This document shows, piece by piece, positions 20,237 to 27,386 of a DNA stretch of 64,000 bases. The stretch is from Burkholderiales bacterium. Its GTDB lineage: Bacteria > Pseudomonadota > Gammaproteobacteria > Burkholderiales > SG8-41. The stretch is taken from positions 162,826-226,825 of the forward strand of contig DATAJS010000011.1 of the NCBI GenBank assembly GCA_036262035.1. The letters run 5' to 3'. Position 1 is the first letter of the stretch. Every line of letters starts with the position of its first letter. The position numbers and the translations under genes are program-made. Under the pieces are notes generated by a model. It was not told the origin of the DNA. It made no database searches and saw only the letters and a program-made list of their open reading frames with translations.

Positions 20237-21169
20237 TTACGCTTTGCGGTATTTGTTCAAGCCGGCGCCGGAGAAGTAGCGTTCTTCCAGCTCCCGCTGG
20301 CGGTCGGCGCCTTCGCCTTCGGGACCGACGCGGGGGATGGGATAGGGCTTGTCCTTGCGGCTCGCTTCGAACTCTTCCCACGCTTCGATGCCGCGGGCGT
20401 TGAAGTCCTGCATGAAGTCCCACAGCGCCGCCCAGGTCACCGCGTGGGTGAAGCCTGGATACCAGGCGATGTTGATTCCCAGCGCGAGGTGCTCGTCGAG
20501 CCCGAGGTAGCGCGGGAGCTTGCCTTTCATGAACGAGAACGGCCCTTCGACCGCCGCGCGCGCCGCACGGATCTCGTCGACCGAATGCGGCGATTCGAGC
20601 TGCACCCAGTCGACGCCGGCGACTTCGCGATAGGCTTTCAGTCGCGCGATCGTATCGTCGAAGCTGCTGTTCGCCGCGTCGCGCGCATAGCACTGCGCCA
20701 TGATCACGAAATCGGGATCGAGCTCGTCGCGCATCTCGACCGCCGCGCGGTAGCGCGCGATCGCCTGCTCGAGCGGCACGACCTCCATCCCCGCGTCCTG
20801 CGTCCGGCGCTTGCCTTCGAGCGGCTGGTCGTCGATGCGGATGCCGGACAGCCCGGCGCGTATGCATTCGCGCACCAGCCTGCGCACCGCCATCACGCCG
20901 CCGTGGCCGGTGTCGCCGTCGATGATGATGGGAAAATTCACCGCCTGGGCGATCCAGCCGGCGATCTGTATGCACTCCATCATGCCGAGCGCGCCCACGT
21001 CGGCGAGGCCGGTGTACGCGCCGACGACGCCGCCGGTGCCGACGAAGCCGACTTCGCAGCCGGCTTTTTCCATGATGCGCGCGTGGGCGGCGGTGGGGGG
21101 GTGGAGCACGGTCAGTACTCTGTCCTTGCGGGCCATGAGCTCGCGCAGGCGGGCGGATCGGGTCGTCAT
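20237..21169 (-). CDS. Isocitrate lyase / PEP mutase superfamily protein
   Basis: The 310-residue protein is an alpha/beta barrel of the PEP mutase/isocitrate lyase superfamily. Metal-binding motifs are visible as IIIDGDTGHGG and GIRIDDQP, with ALGMMECIQIA and VDWVQLESPHS further on. The KKCGH catalytic loop of isocitrate and methylisocitrate lyases is replaced by GKRRTQD, so the usual loop Cys is absent. Other members of the superfamily cleave or decarboxylate 2-hydroxy or 2-oxo acids. It is divergent from the FAD dehydrogenase, 65 bp away, and is probably the last enzyme of the same pathway. The start has an AGGGAA ribosome site. Confidence 0.85.
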   Translation of the reverse strand: MTTRSARLRELMARKDRVLTVLHPPTAAHARIMEKAGCEVGFVGTGGVVGAYTGLADVGALGMMECIQIAGWIAQAVNFPIIIDGDTGHGGVMAVRRLVRECIRAGLSGIRIDDQPLEGKRRTQDAGMEVVPLEQAIARYRAAVEMRDELDPDFVIMAQCYARDAANSSFDDTIARLKAYREVAGVDWVQLESPHSVDEIRAARAAVEGPFSFMKGKLPRYLGLDEHLALGINIAWYPGFTHAVTWAALWDFMQDFNARGIEAWEEFEASRKDKPYPIPRVGPEGEGADRQRELEERYFSGAGLNKYRKA

Positions 21170-21192
21170 TCGAAATTCCCTGGGGGTCGATG

Positions 21193-21224
21193 GTTTGTAT
21201 GATACAGTATGCTCATGTATACAC
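21193..21224. promoter_or_regulatory. Candidate GntR-family operator in the divergent promoter
   Basis: The 65-bp gap between two divergent catabolic genes holds GTATGATAC (21197-21205, a perfect odd palindrome) and TGTATACA (21216-21223, perfect), 19 bp centre to centre. It is an AT-rich patch in GC-rich DNA. Short TGTATACA-like palindromes are typical sites of FCD-type GntR regulators, and one is encoded in this cluster at 23868-24569. Binding is inferred. Confidence 0.45.
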
Positions 21225-21234
21225 GGGAATGCGC

Positions 21235-22737
21235 ATGAGCGGACAGTCCGGGGATGTGATCGTGGTGGGCGGCGGCAACGCCGCGTTGTGCGCGGCCCTG
21301 TCGGCGCGCGAGCAGGGCGCGAGCGTGCTGGTGCTCGAGCGCGCGCCGGAAGAGCGGCGCGGCGGCAACAGCGCCTATACCGGCGGCGGTTTCCGCATGG
21401 TGCACGCCGGGGTGGAGACCGTGCGCTCGGTGGTGCCCGACCTGTCGCAGGGGGAGATCGAGAACACCGATTTCGGCGAATACACCGCGGAGCAGTACCT
21501 CGACGACCTCGGCCGCGTGACGCAATGGTACTGCGACCCCGATCTGACCGAGACCCTCGTCCGGCAGAGCACCGAGACCGTCCAGTGGCTGCACGGCCGC
21601 GGCGTGCGCTTCGTGCCGCGCTTCGGGCGCTACGCTTTCAAGCACGAAGGCAAATTCAAGTTCTTCGGCGGCACGGTGGTCGAAGCGGCGGGCGGCGGTC
21701 GCGGGCTGGTCGCCGCCGAGTTCAAGGCCGCCGAGAAGCACGGCATCGAGGTGCGCTACGGCACGCAGGCGATCGGGCTCGTGCGCGGCCGCGCCGGCGT
21801 CGAAGGCGTGCGCGTGCGCTGCGAAGGCGTCGAAGAAGATCTGCGCGCGAAAGCGGTGGTGCTCGCCGCGGGCGGTTTCGAAGCCAACCGCGAATGGCGC
21901 ACGCGCTACCTCGGTCCGGGCTGGGACATGGCCAAGGTGCGCGGCACGCGCTACAACACCGGCGACGGCATCCGCATGGCGCTCGATATCGGCGCGCAGG
22001 CGTACGGCCAGTGGTCGGGCTGCCACTCGGTATCGTGGGAGCGTTACGCGCCCGATTTCGGCGAGCTCGACCGTCCGATCACCGCGAGCCGCAACGGCTA
22101 TCCGTTCAGCATCATGGTGAACGCCGAAGGCAAGCGCTTCGTCGACGAAGGCGCCGACTTCCGCAACTACACCTACGCCAAGTACGGCCGCATCGTGCTG
22201 GAGCAGCCGGGCAGCTACGCGTGGCACGTCTTCGATTCGCAGGTCGAGCACCTGCTGCACGAGGAATACCGCTCCAAGGGCACGACCAAGGTGCAGGCGA
22301 ACACGCTCGAAGAGCTCGTCGGTCGCATGGAAGACGTGCATCCCGGCAACTTCCTGGACACCGTGCGCGAATTCAACGCGTCGATCACGCGCGACGTGCC
22401 GTTCAATCCGAACGTGAAGGACGGGCGCCGCGCCGAAGGGCTCGCGATCCCCAAGTCCAACTGGGCGAACGCGATCGAGAAGCCGCCGTTCACCGCCTAT
22501 GCGGTCACCTGCGGCATCACGTTCACCTTCGGCGGTTTGAAGATCGACACCGACGCCCACGTGCTCGACATCGAGGACAAGCCGATCCCCGGCCTCTACG
22601 CCGCGGGCGAGCTCGTCGGCGGGCTGTTCTACTTCAACTATCCGGGGAGCTCGGGGCTCATGGCGGGCTCGGTGTTCGGGCGCATCGCGGGAAGAGAAGC
22701 CGCTACTCATTCGACGTCATTGCGAGGAACGAAGTGA
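21235..22737 (+). CDS. FAD-dependent tricarballylate dehydrogenase-like protein
   Basis: The 500-residue flavoprotein belongs to the fumarate-reductase/TcuA group. It has the FAD-binding GGGNAALCAALSAREQGA motif near the N-terminus, GGNSAYTGGGFR, and a C-terminal FAD segment GLYAAGELVGGLFYFNYPG. TcuA oxidises tricarballylate to cis-aconitate, so desaturation of a related carboxylate is likely. ATG 21235 has a GGGA site six bases upstream; the longer start at 21190 lies in the operator region. The last residues (SLRGTK) and the TGA stop come from a dispersed repeat. Next to it are aconitase-type subunits, consistent with processing of the unsaturated product. Confidence 0.85.
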   Translation: MSGQSGDVIVVGGGNAALCAALSAREQGASVLVLERAPEERRGGNSAYTGGGFRMVHAGVETVRSVVPDLSQGEIENTDFGEYTAEQYLDDLGRVTQWYCDPDLTETLVRQSTETVQWLHGRGVRFVPRFGRYAFKHEGKFKFFGGTVVEAAGGGRGLVAAEFKAAEKHGIEVRYGTQAIGLVRGRAGVEGVRVRCEGVEEDLRAKAVVLAAGGFEANREWRTRYLGPGWDMAKVRGTRYNTGDGIRMALDIGAQAYGQWSGCHSVSWERYAPDFGELDRPITASRNGYPFSIMVNAEGKRFVDEGADFRNYTYAKYGRIVLEQPGSYAWHVFDSQVEHLLHEEYRSKGTTKVQANTLEELVGRMEDVHPGNFLDTVREFNASITRDVPFNPNVKDGRRAEGLAIPKSNWANAIEKPPFTAYAVTCGITFTFGGLKIDTDAHVLDIEDKPIPGLYAAGELVGGLFYFNYPGSSGLMAGSVFGRIAGREAATHSTSLRGTK

Positions 22738-22821
22738 CGAAGCAATCTCGTTGCGGACGAAACAAAGCGCGCACGTTGCGGGATCGCCACGGCGTTCCTT
22801 TCGGAGTCGCCTCGCGATGAC
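22716..22821. repeat. GTCATTGCGAGG...CCTCGCGATGAC element, full copy
   Basis: The 106-base element has ends GTCATTGCGAGGAACG and CGCCTCGCGATGAC in inverted arrangement. It contains the stop codon of the FAD dehydrogenase (22735-22737) and, at its right end, the ATG of the CapA-like gene (22817). Related copies lie at 8876, 26381 and 41516. Confidence 0.85.
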
Positions 22822-23908
22822 GATTACCCTCTACGGTGTCGGCGACGTCGGCCCGATCCACGAGCCGGTCGCCGATTTCTGCGCACTGGTCAAACCCGTG
22901 CTCGCGCAGGCCGATCTGCGCTTCGGCCAGTGCGAGCGCGTGTACTCGGAGCGCGGCGCGATGCAGGTGCATTCGGGCGACGCCCACAGCCGCGTGGCGC
23001 CGCACATGGCGTCGATCTTCAGCGACTGCGGCTTCGACGTCGTCTCGGTCGCGAGCAACCACTCGATGGACTGGGGGCCCGACGCGATGCTCGACACGAT
23101 CGAGACGCTGCAGAAGCGAGGGCTAGCCACCGTCGGCGCGGGCCGCAACCTCGCCGAAGCGCGCAAACCCGCCGTCCTCGAGAAAAACGGGGTCAGAGTC
23201 GCATTTCTGGCGTACTGCTCGGTCCTGCGCGAAGGCTATGCGGCGAAGAAGGACAAGGCAGGCGTCGCGCCCTTGCGCGCGCACACCTATTACGAGCCCG
23301 CTGAATACCAGGCCGGCATGCCGCCGCGCGTGGTGACGGTGCCTTACGAGGAAGACCTCGCGGGCCTCGTCGAAGACGTGAAAGCCGCGCGCGAGCTCGC
23401 CGACGTGGTCGTCGTCTCGCTGCACTGGGGGCTGCACTTCATCCCGCGTGCGATCGCGGATTACCAGCCGGTCGCCGCGCGCGCCGCGTTCGAGGCCGGC
23501 GCCGATCTCATCCTCGGCCATCACGCGCACGTGCCGAAAGCGATCGGCGTGCACGGCGGCAAGGTGTGCTTCTACAGCCTGTCGAACTTCATCATGTCGG
23601 CGCCGCCGGCGAAGCCGGAGCGCTTCGAGACGTTCGCAAAACGCTACGGCGTCGCGCTCGATCCGGCGTATCCGAACCTGCCGTACGGCGTCGACGCGAA
23701 GCGCAGCCTGATCGCGAAAGCGGTGCTTTCGAAGAAAGGCGTCGAGCGCGCGTCGTTCCTGCCGGTGCTGATCGATACCAGGCTGCGGCCCGAAGCGCTG
23801 AAGCACGGCGACCCGCGCTTCGACGACGCGGTGAAATACATGCAGTGGGTCTCCGAGGGATACAGCGATGGCTTCCGCATCGAAGGCGACGAAGTCGCGG
23901 TCGCTTAA
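22817..23908 (+). CDS. CapA family protein (metallophosphoesterase-like)
   Basis: The 363-residue protein has the CapA/PGA_cap fold: GVGDVGP at the start, DVVSVASNHSMDWGPD, VVVSLHWGLHF, and ADLILGHHAHVPKAI with the paired His near the end of the domain. These residues match a calcineurin-like metal site. CapA proteins are known from poly-gamma-glutamate capsule synthesis, but no capB or capC is present, and the setting is a carboxylate catabolism cluster. A role as a hydrolase of an intermediate is possible but unproven. ATG 22817 is contributed by the dispersed repeat, with GGAG ten bases before it. Its last 41 bases overlap the gntR gene. Confidence 0.85.
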   Translation: MTITLYGVGDVGPIHEPVADFCALVKPVLAQADLRFGQCERVYSERGAMQVHSGDAHSRVAPHMASIFSDCGFDVVSVASNHSMDWGPDAMLDTIETLQKRGLATVGAGRNLAEARKPAVLEKNGVRVAFLAYCSVLREGYAAKKDKAGVAPLRAHTYYEPAEYQAGMPPRVVTVPYEEDLAGLVEDVKAARELADVVVVSLHWGLHFIPRAIADYQPVAARAAFEAGADLILGHHAHVPKAIGVHGGKVCFYSLSNFIMSAPPAKPERFETFAKRYGVALDPAYPNLPYGVDAKRSLIAKAVLSKKGVERASFLPVLIDTRLRPEALKHGDPRFDDAVKYMQWVSEGYSDGFRIEGDEVAVA

Positions 23909-24569
23909 GACCGCCCCGGAGCCCGAGTACGCCTCGCGCAGCGAGCTCGCGTACCGCAAGCTGCGGCAGGCGATGGAGGCGGGCGAGCTCAAGCCCGGCC
24001 AGCGCGTGATGGAAGTCGAGATCGCGGAGTGGCTCGAGGTGAGCCGCACGCCGGTGCGCGAAGCGCTGCGGCGGCTCGAGAGCGAAGGCATGCTCGAGAT
24101 GGAGCCTCGCAACGGCCTGGTCGTCGCATCGATCAGCCGCCAGGCGATGCTCGAGCTCTACGTCATGCGCGAGGTGCTCGAAGGCACCGCTGCGCGGCTG
24201 TGCGCGCGCAACGCTTCGGACATCGAGCTCCTCGAGCTCTCGGAGCTCGTCAAGCGCGAAGCGAAGCTGGTCGACGATCTCGACGCGCTGGTCCGTCACA
24301 ATCGACAGTTCCACGAGGCGGTGCACCGCGGCGCGCACAACCGCTATCTCGAGAAAAGCCTCTCGGCGGTGAACGACTCGATGTGGTTGCTCGGCAGGAG
24401 CCAGATGCTCATCCCCGAGCGCGCGCAGGAATCGATCGACGAGCACGCCGAGCTTTTCAGGGCGATCGAGCGCCGCGACGCCGACGCGGCGGAAGACCTC
24501 GCGCGGCGCCACGTGCAGTCCGCGCGCCGCGAGCGTCTCAAGCAGCTTTTCCCCGAATCGGCGCAATAG
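23868..24569 (+). CDS. GntR family transcriptional regulator (FCD type)
   Basis: The 233-residue protein has a winged-helix DNA-binding domain (LKPGQRVMEVEIAEWLEVSRTPVREALRRLESEGMLEMEPRNGLVV-type, residues about 40-90) and a C-terminal helical FCD ligand domain (HNRQFHEAVHRGAHNRYL, DEHAELFRAIERRD). FCD domains bind small carboxylic acids, so it probably senses the pathway substrate or an intermediate and controls the cluster through the palindromes at 21193-21224. The start overlaps the CapA gene in a different frame; GAGGGAT precedes the ATG. Confidence 0.9.
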   Translation: MASASKATKSRSLKTAPEPEYASRSELAYRKLRQAMEAGELKPGQRVMEVEIAEWLEVSRTPVREALRRLESEGMLEMEPRNGLVVASISRQAMLELYVMREVLEGTAARLCARNASDIELLELSELVKREAKLVDDLDALVRHNRQFHEAVHRGAHNRYLEKSLSAVNDSMWLLGRSQMLIPERAQESIDEHAELFRAIERRDADAAEDLARRHVQSARRERLKQLFPESAQ

Positions 24570-24578
24570 GAACCCCGT

Positions 24579-25859
24579 ATGCCGCAGACCATCGCCGAGA
24601 AGCTCTTCTCGCGCCACAACCTCGCCGGCACGCAGGTCGAAGCCGGCGACATCCTCGAAGCGCGCATCGACGGCGCGATGGTGCATTACCACGCGAACGA
24701 GCCGATGCACGATCTCGCGGTGCAGGCCGGATTCAAAGGCGGCATCCCGCGCGTGTGGGACCGCGACCGCGTGTTCGTGCTGCTCGACCATCACCAGCCG
24801 ACGCTCTCGCAGAAGCAGGCCGACGAGAACGCGCTGATCCGCCGCGACGTGGAGCGCCTCGGCATCCGCTGCTTCCACGATTCCGAGCCGGGCATCGCGC
24901 ACCAGATGATGGCCGACTACGGGCTCATGCGCCCGGGCGAGCTCGTCGTCGGCAACGATTCGCACACGATCAGCTACGGCGCGCTCAACTGCGGCGGTAT
25001 CGGCATCACGCGCGCCGACATGCTGTACGCGCTCATCTTCGGCGAGCTGTGGTTCCAGGTGCCGCAGTCGATCCGGCTCGTGCTCAACGGCACGCAGCCG
25101 AACTATCCGATCGCCAAAGACATCGTGCTGTATCTCGCCGGACAGTACGGCGACGATTTCGCCGGCAACATGTCGATCGAGTACGCCGGCTCGCTCGTGC
25201 CGCAGCTGTCGATCGACAGCCGCATGTGCCTGTCGGCGCACGGCGTGGAGATCGGCGCGAAGCTCGCGGTATTCCCGTTCGACGACAGGACGCTCGAGTT
25301 CCTCGCGCCGCGCACGAACAAGGAGTACGAGAAGCTCGCCGCCGACGAAGGCGCGCGCTACGAGCGCGAGATCGTGCTCGACGTCGACTCGATGCCGTTC
25401 GTCGTCGCCAAGCCGCACCAGTTCGGCAACGTCGGCCTCGTCGACGAAGTCGCGGGCAGGCCGATCCAGCAGGCGATGATCGGAAGCTGCGCCAACGGGC
25501 GCTTCGAGGACATCGAGATCGCCGCGCGCGTGCTCAAAGGCCGCAAGGTGGCGAAGGGCATGCGCTTCATCATCTCGCCGGCGTCGCAGCAGGTGTATCT
25601 GAAGTGCCTGAAAGAAGGGCTGGTCGAGACTCTGGTCGAAGCCGGCGCCCAGGTCGTCACGCCGGGCTGCGGCGTGTGCCAGCCGAAAGTCGGCTTTCTC
25701 TCCGACGGCGAGGCATGCATCACCTCGACCACGCGCAACTTCAAGGGCCGCAAAGGCAGCCTGAACGCCGACATCTATCTCGCCGGTCCGCTCACGGTCG
25801 CCGCCGCGGCGCTCGCGGGCGAGATCGTGAACCCCAAAGAGGTCATCGATGGCATTTGA
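24579..25859 (+). CDS. Aconitase / 3-isopropylmalate dehydratase-type large subunit
   Basis: The 426-residue protein is a LeuC/homoaconitase-like subunit. The three Cys that hold the [4Fe-4S] cluster are Cys304 (IGSCANGR), Cys364 and Cys367 (PGCGVCQP). Other family marks are LLDHHQPT, VGNDSHTISYGALN and the GIGITRADM loop. It should dehydrate or rehydrate a 2- or 3-hydroxy acid, isomerising its hydroxyl. With the small subunit, which it overlaps by 11 bases, it forms the usual split heterodimer. The setting argues against leucine synthesis and for catabolism, for example of cis-aconitate or an alkylated analogue. Confidence 0.9.
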   Translation: MPQTIAEKLFSRHNLAGTQVEAGDILEARIDGAMVHYHANEPMHDLAVQAGFKGGIPRVWDRDRVFVLLDHHQPTLSQKQADENALIRRDVERLGIRCFHDSEPGIAHQMMADYGLMRPGELVVGNDSHTISYGALNCGGIGITRADMLYALIFGELWFQVPQSIRLVLNGTQPNYPIAKDIVLYLAGQYGDDFAGNMSIEYAGSLVPQLSIDSRMCLSAHGVEIGAKLAVFPFDDRTLEFLAPRTNKEYEKLAADEGARYEREIVLDVDSMPFVVAKPHQFGNVGLVDEVAGRPIQQAMIGSCANGRFEDIEIAARVLKGRKVAKGMRFIISPASQQVYLKCLKEGLVETLVEAGAQVVTPGCGVCQPKVGFLSDGEACITSTTRNFKGRKGSLNADIYLAGPLTVAAAALAGEIVNPKEVIDGI

Positions 25860-26373
25860 TCTGTCGCGTCCCATCCGCGGGCGCGTCTGGAAGTTCGGCG
25901 ACTCGATCGAGACCGACGCGATCAATCCGTACTACCGCTATCCGACGATGGACGAGCTCAAGCTCCACACCATGGAAGCGTACCGGCCGGAATTCCCGAA
26001 GGAAGTGAAGGCGGGCGACCTCCTCGTCGCCGGCCGCAACTTCGGCTGCGGCTCCAGCCGCCCCGGGCTCGTGCTGCGCGAAGTGGGCATCGCGGCGATC
26101 CTCGCCGAATCGGTCGCGCGGCTGTTCCTGCGCAACAGCATCGACCGCGCGATCCCGATCTTCATGGCGCCGGGCATCACGAGCATCGTCGAGGACGGCG
26201 AGACGCTCGAGATCGATTATCCGAACGGCGCGGTGCGTAATCCCGCCAACGGCAAGAGTGTGGAGCTGCGCAAGTTTCCGCCGCTGATCGAGGAGATCTT
26301 CTCGGCCGGCGGATTGCCGGAGCTTGCGTACGAACGATACATCCGGGAACAAGCAGTGAGGACAGTGAAATGA
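25849..26373 (+). CDS. Aconitase / 3-isopropylmalate dehydratase-type small subunit
   Basis: The 174-residue swivelling-domain protein has RVWKFGDSIETDAINPYY and the substrate-binding loop GRNFGCGSSR, the standard LeuD/homoaconitase small-subunit motif, then AESVARLFLRNSIDRAIP. It pairs with the large subunit encoded just before it. Its stop overlaps the start of the binding-protein gene (ATGA). Substrate specificity of LeuD-type subunits depends on a loop after the first strand; the sequence YRYPTMDELKLH there is not one I can assign. Confidence 0.9.
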   Translation: MAFDLSRPIRGRVWKFGDSIETDAINPYYRYPTMDELKLHTMEAYRPEFPKEVKAGDLLVAGRNFGCGSSRPGLVLREVGIAAILAESVARLFLRNSIDRAIPIFMAPGITSIVEDGETLEIDYPNGAVRNPANGKSVELRKFPPLIEEIFSAGGLPELAYERYIREQAVRTVK

Positions 26374-27386
26374 ACAGAGTGTCATCGCGAGCGGGCAACG
26401 CCCGCCCGGCGATCTCGCGGCGCGCCATCGAACGCTTTGCGGTTGCGTCGTCGCTGTCGCTCCTCGCAATGACGTGCGGAGCGCAAGACACCTATCCGAG
26501 CAAACCCATCCGCTTCCTCGTCGGGCAATCCCCCGGCGGCGCGACCGACATCGTGGCGCGCATGGTCGCGGTGAAGATGACCGATCCGCTCGGCCAGAAC
26601 ATCGTCGTCGAGAACCGCACCGGCGCGGCGGGATCGATCGCCGCCACGACGGTCGCCAAGAGCCCGCCCGACGGCTACACGCTGCTCGTGGTGTCGAGCA
26701 GCTATTCGATCAATCCGAGCCTGTATTCGAACCTGCCGTTCGATCCGCAGAAGGACCTCGCGCCGATCTCGCTGTTCGCCGAAGCGCCTTTCCTGCTCGT
26801 CGTGCATCCGTCGGTGCCGGCTAGAAACGTGAAGGACCTGGTCGCCCTCGCCAAAGCATCGCCCGGAACGCTCAGCTTCGGTTCGGGCGGCAACGGCAGC
26901 TCGGGGCATCTCGCGGGCGCGCTGTTCGAGAGCCTCACCAGGACCCAGCTCCTGCACGTGCCGTACAAAGGCGCGGGCCTCGCGCTCGTCGACGTCGTCT
27001 CGGGCCAGGTCAGCTTCATGTTCGCCAGTGTCCTGTCGTCGACGCCGCACGTGAAGCAGCAGCGGCTGCGCGTGCTCGCCGTGACCGGCACCAAGCGCTC
27101 GCCCGCGCTGCCCAACGTGCCGACGGTCGCGGAAGCGGGCGTGCCCGGCTATTCGACGAGCACGTGGTACGGGTTGCTCGCCCCCGCCGGCACGCGGCCG
27201 CAGGTCGTCGAGCGTCTCGCCGCCGCGTCGAGCAGGGCGCTGCACGCGCCGGATCTGCGCGAGCGTCTGCTCGCCGACGGCGCCGAGCCGAACGGCAGCA
27301 CGCCTGCGGTGTTCCAGAAGCACATCGCGCACGAGATGGCGAAGTGGCGGGAGGTCGTGAAGCGGGCGGGAGTGACGCTCCAATGA
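26370..27386 (+). CDS. TctC/Bug family solute-binding protein with repeat-derived signal peptide
   Basis: The 338-residue protein is a tripartite-tricarboxylate-transporter binding protein. Motifs are YPSKPIRFLVGQSPGGATDIVAR, VVENRTGAAG, PPDGYTLL and LHVPYKGAG. It would bind a carboxylate in the periplasm; no TctAB membrane genes are nearby. The first 36 residues lie within a dispersed repeat (26381-26473), whose right end encodes the hydrophobic core FAVASSLSLLAMTCGA. The start overlaps the small-subunit stop, and the PrpD gene overlaps its own stop (ATGA), so it is firmly within the operon. Confidence 0.9.
   Translation: MNRVSSRAGNARPAISRRAIERFAVASSLSLLAMTCGAQDTYPSKPIRFLVGQSPGGATDIVARMVAVKMTDPLGQNIVVENRTGAAGSIAATTVAKSPPDGYTLLVVSSSYSINPSLYSNLPFDPQKDLAPISLFAEAPFLLVVHPSVPARNVKDLVALAKASPGTLSFGSGGNGSSGHLAGALFESLTRTQLLHVPYKGAGLALVDVVSGQVSFMFASVLSSTPHVKQQRLRVLAVTGTKRSPALPNVPTVAEAGVPGYSTSTWYGLLAPAGTRPQVVERLAAASSRALHAPDLRERLLADGAEPNGSTPAVFQKHIAHEMAKWREVVKRAGVTLQ
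26381..26473. repeat. GTCATCGCGAG...CTCGCAATGAC element inside a coding region
   Basis: The 93-base element has ends GTCATCGCGAGCGGG and TCGCTCCTCGCAATGAC and lies wholly within the 5' end of the binding-protein gene. It belongs to the same family as the copies at 8876, 22716 and 41516. Confidence 0.8.
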
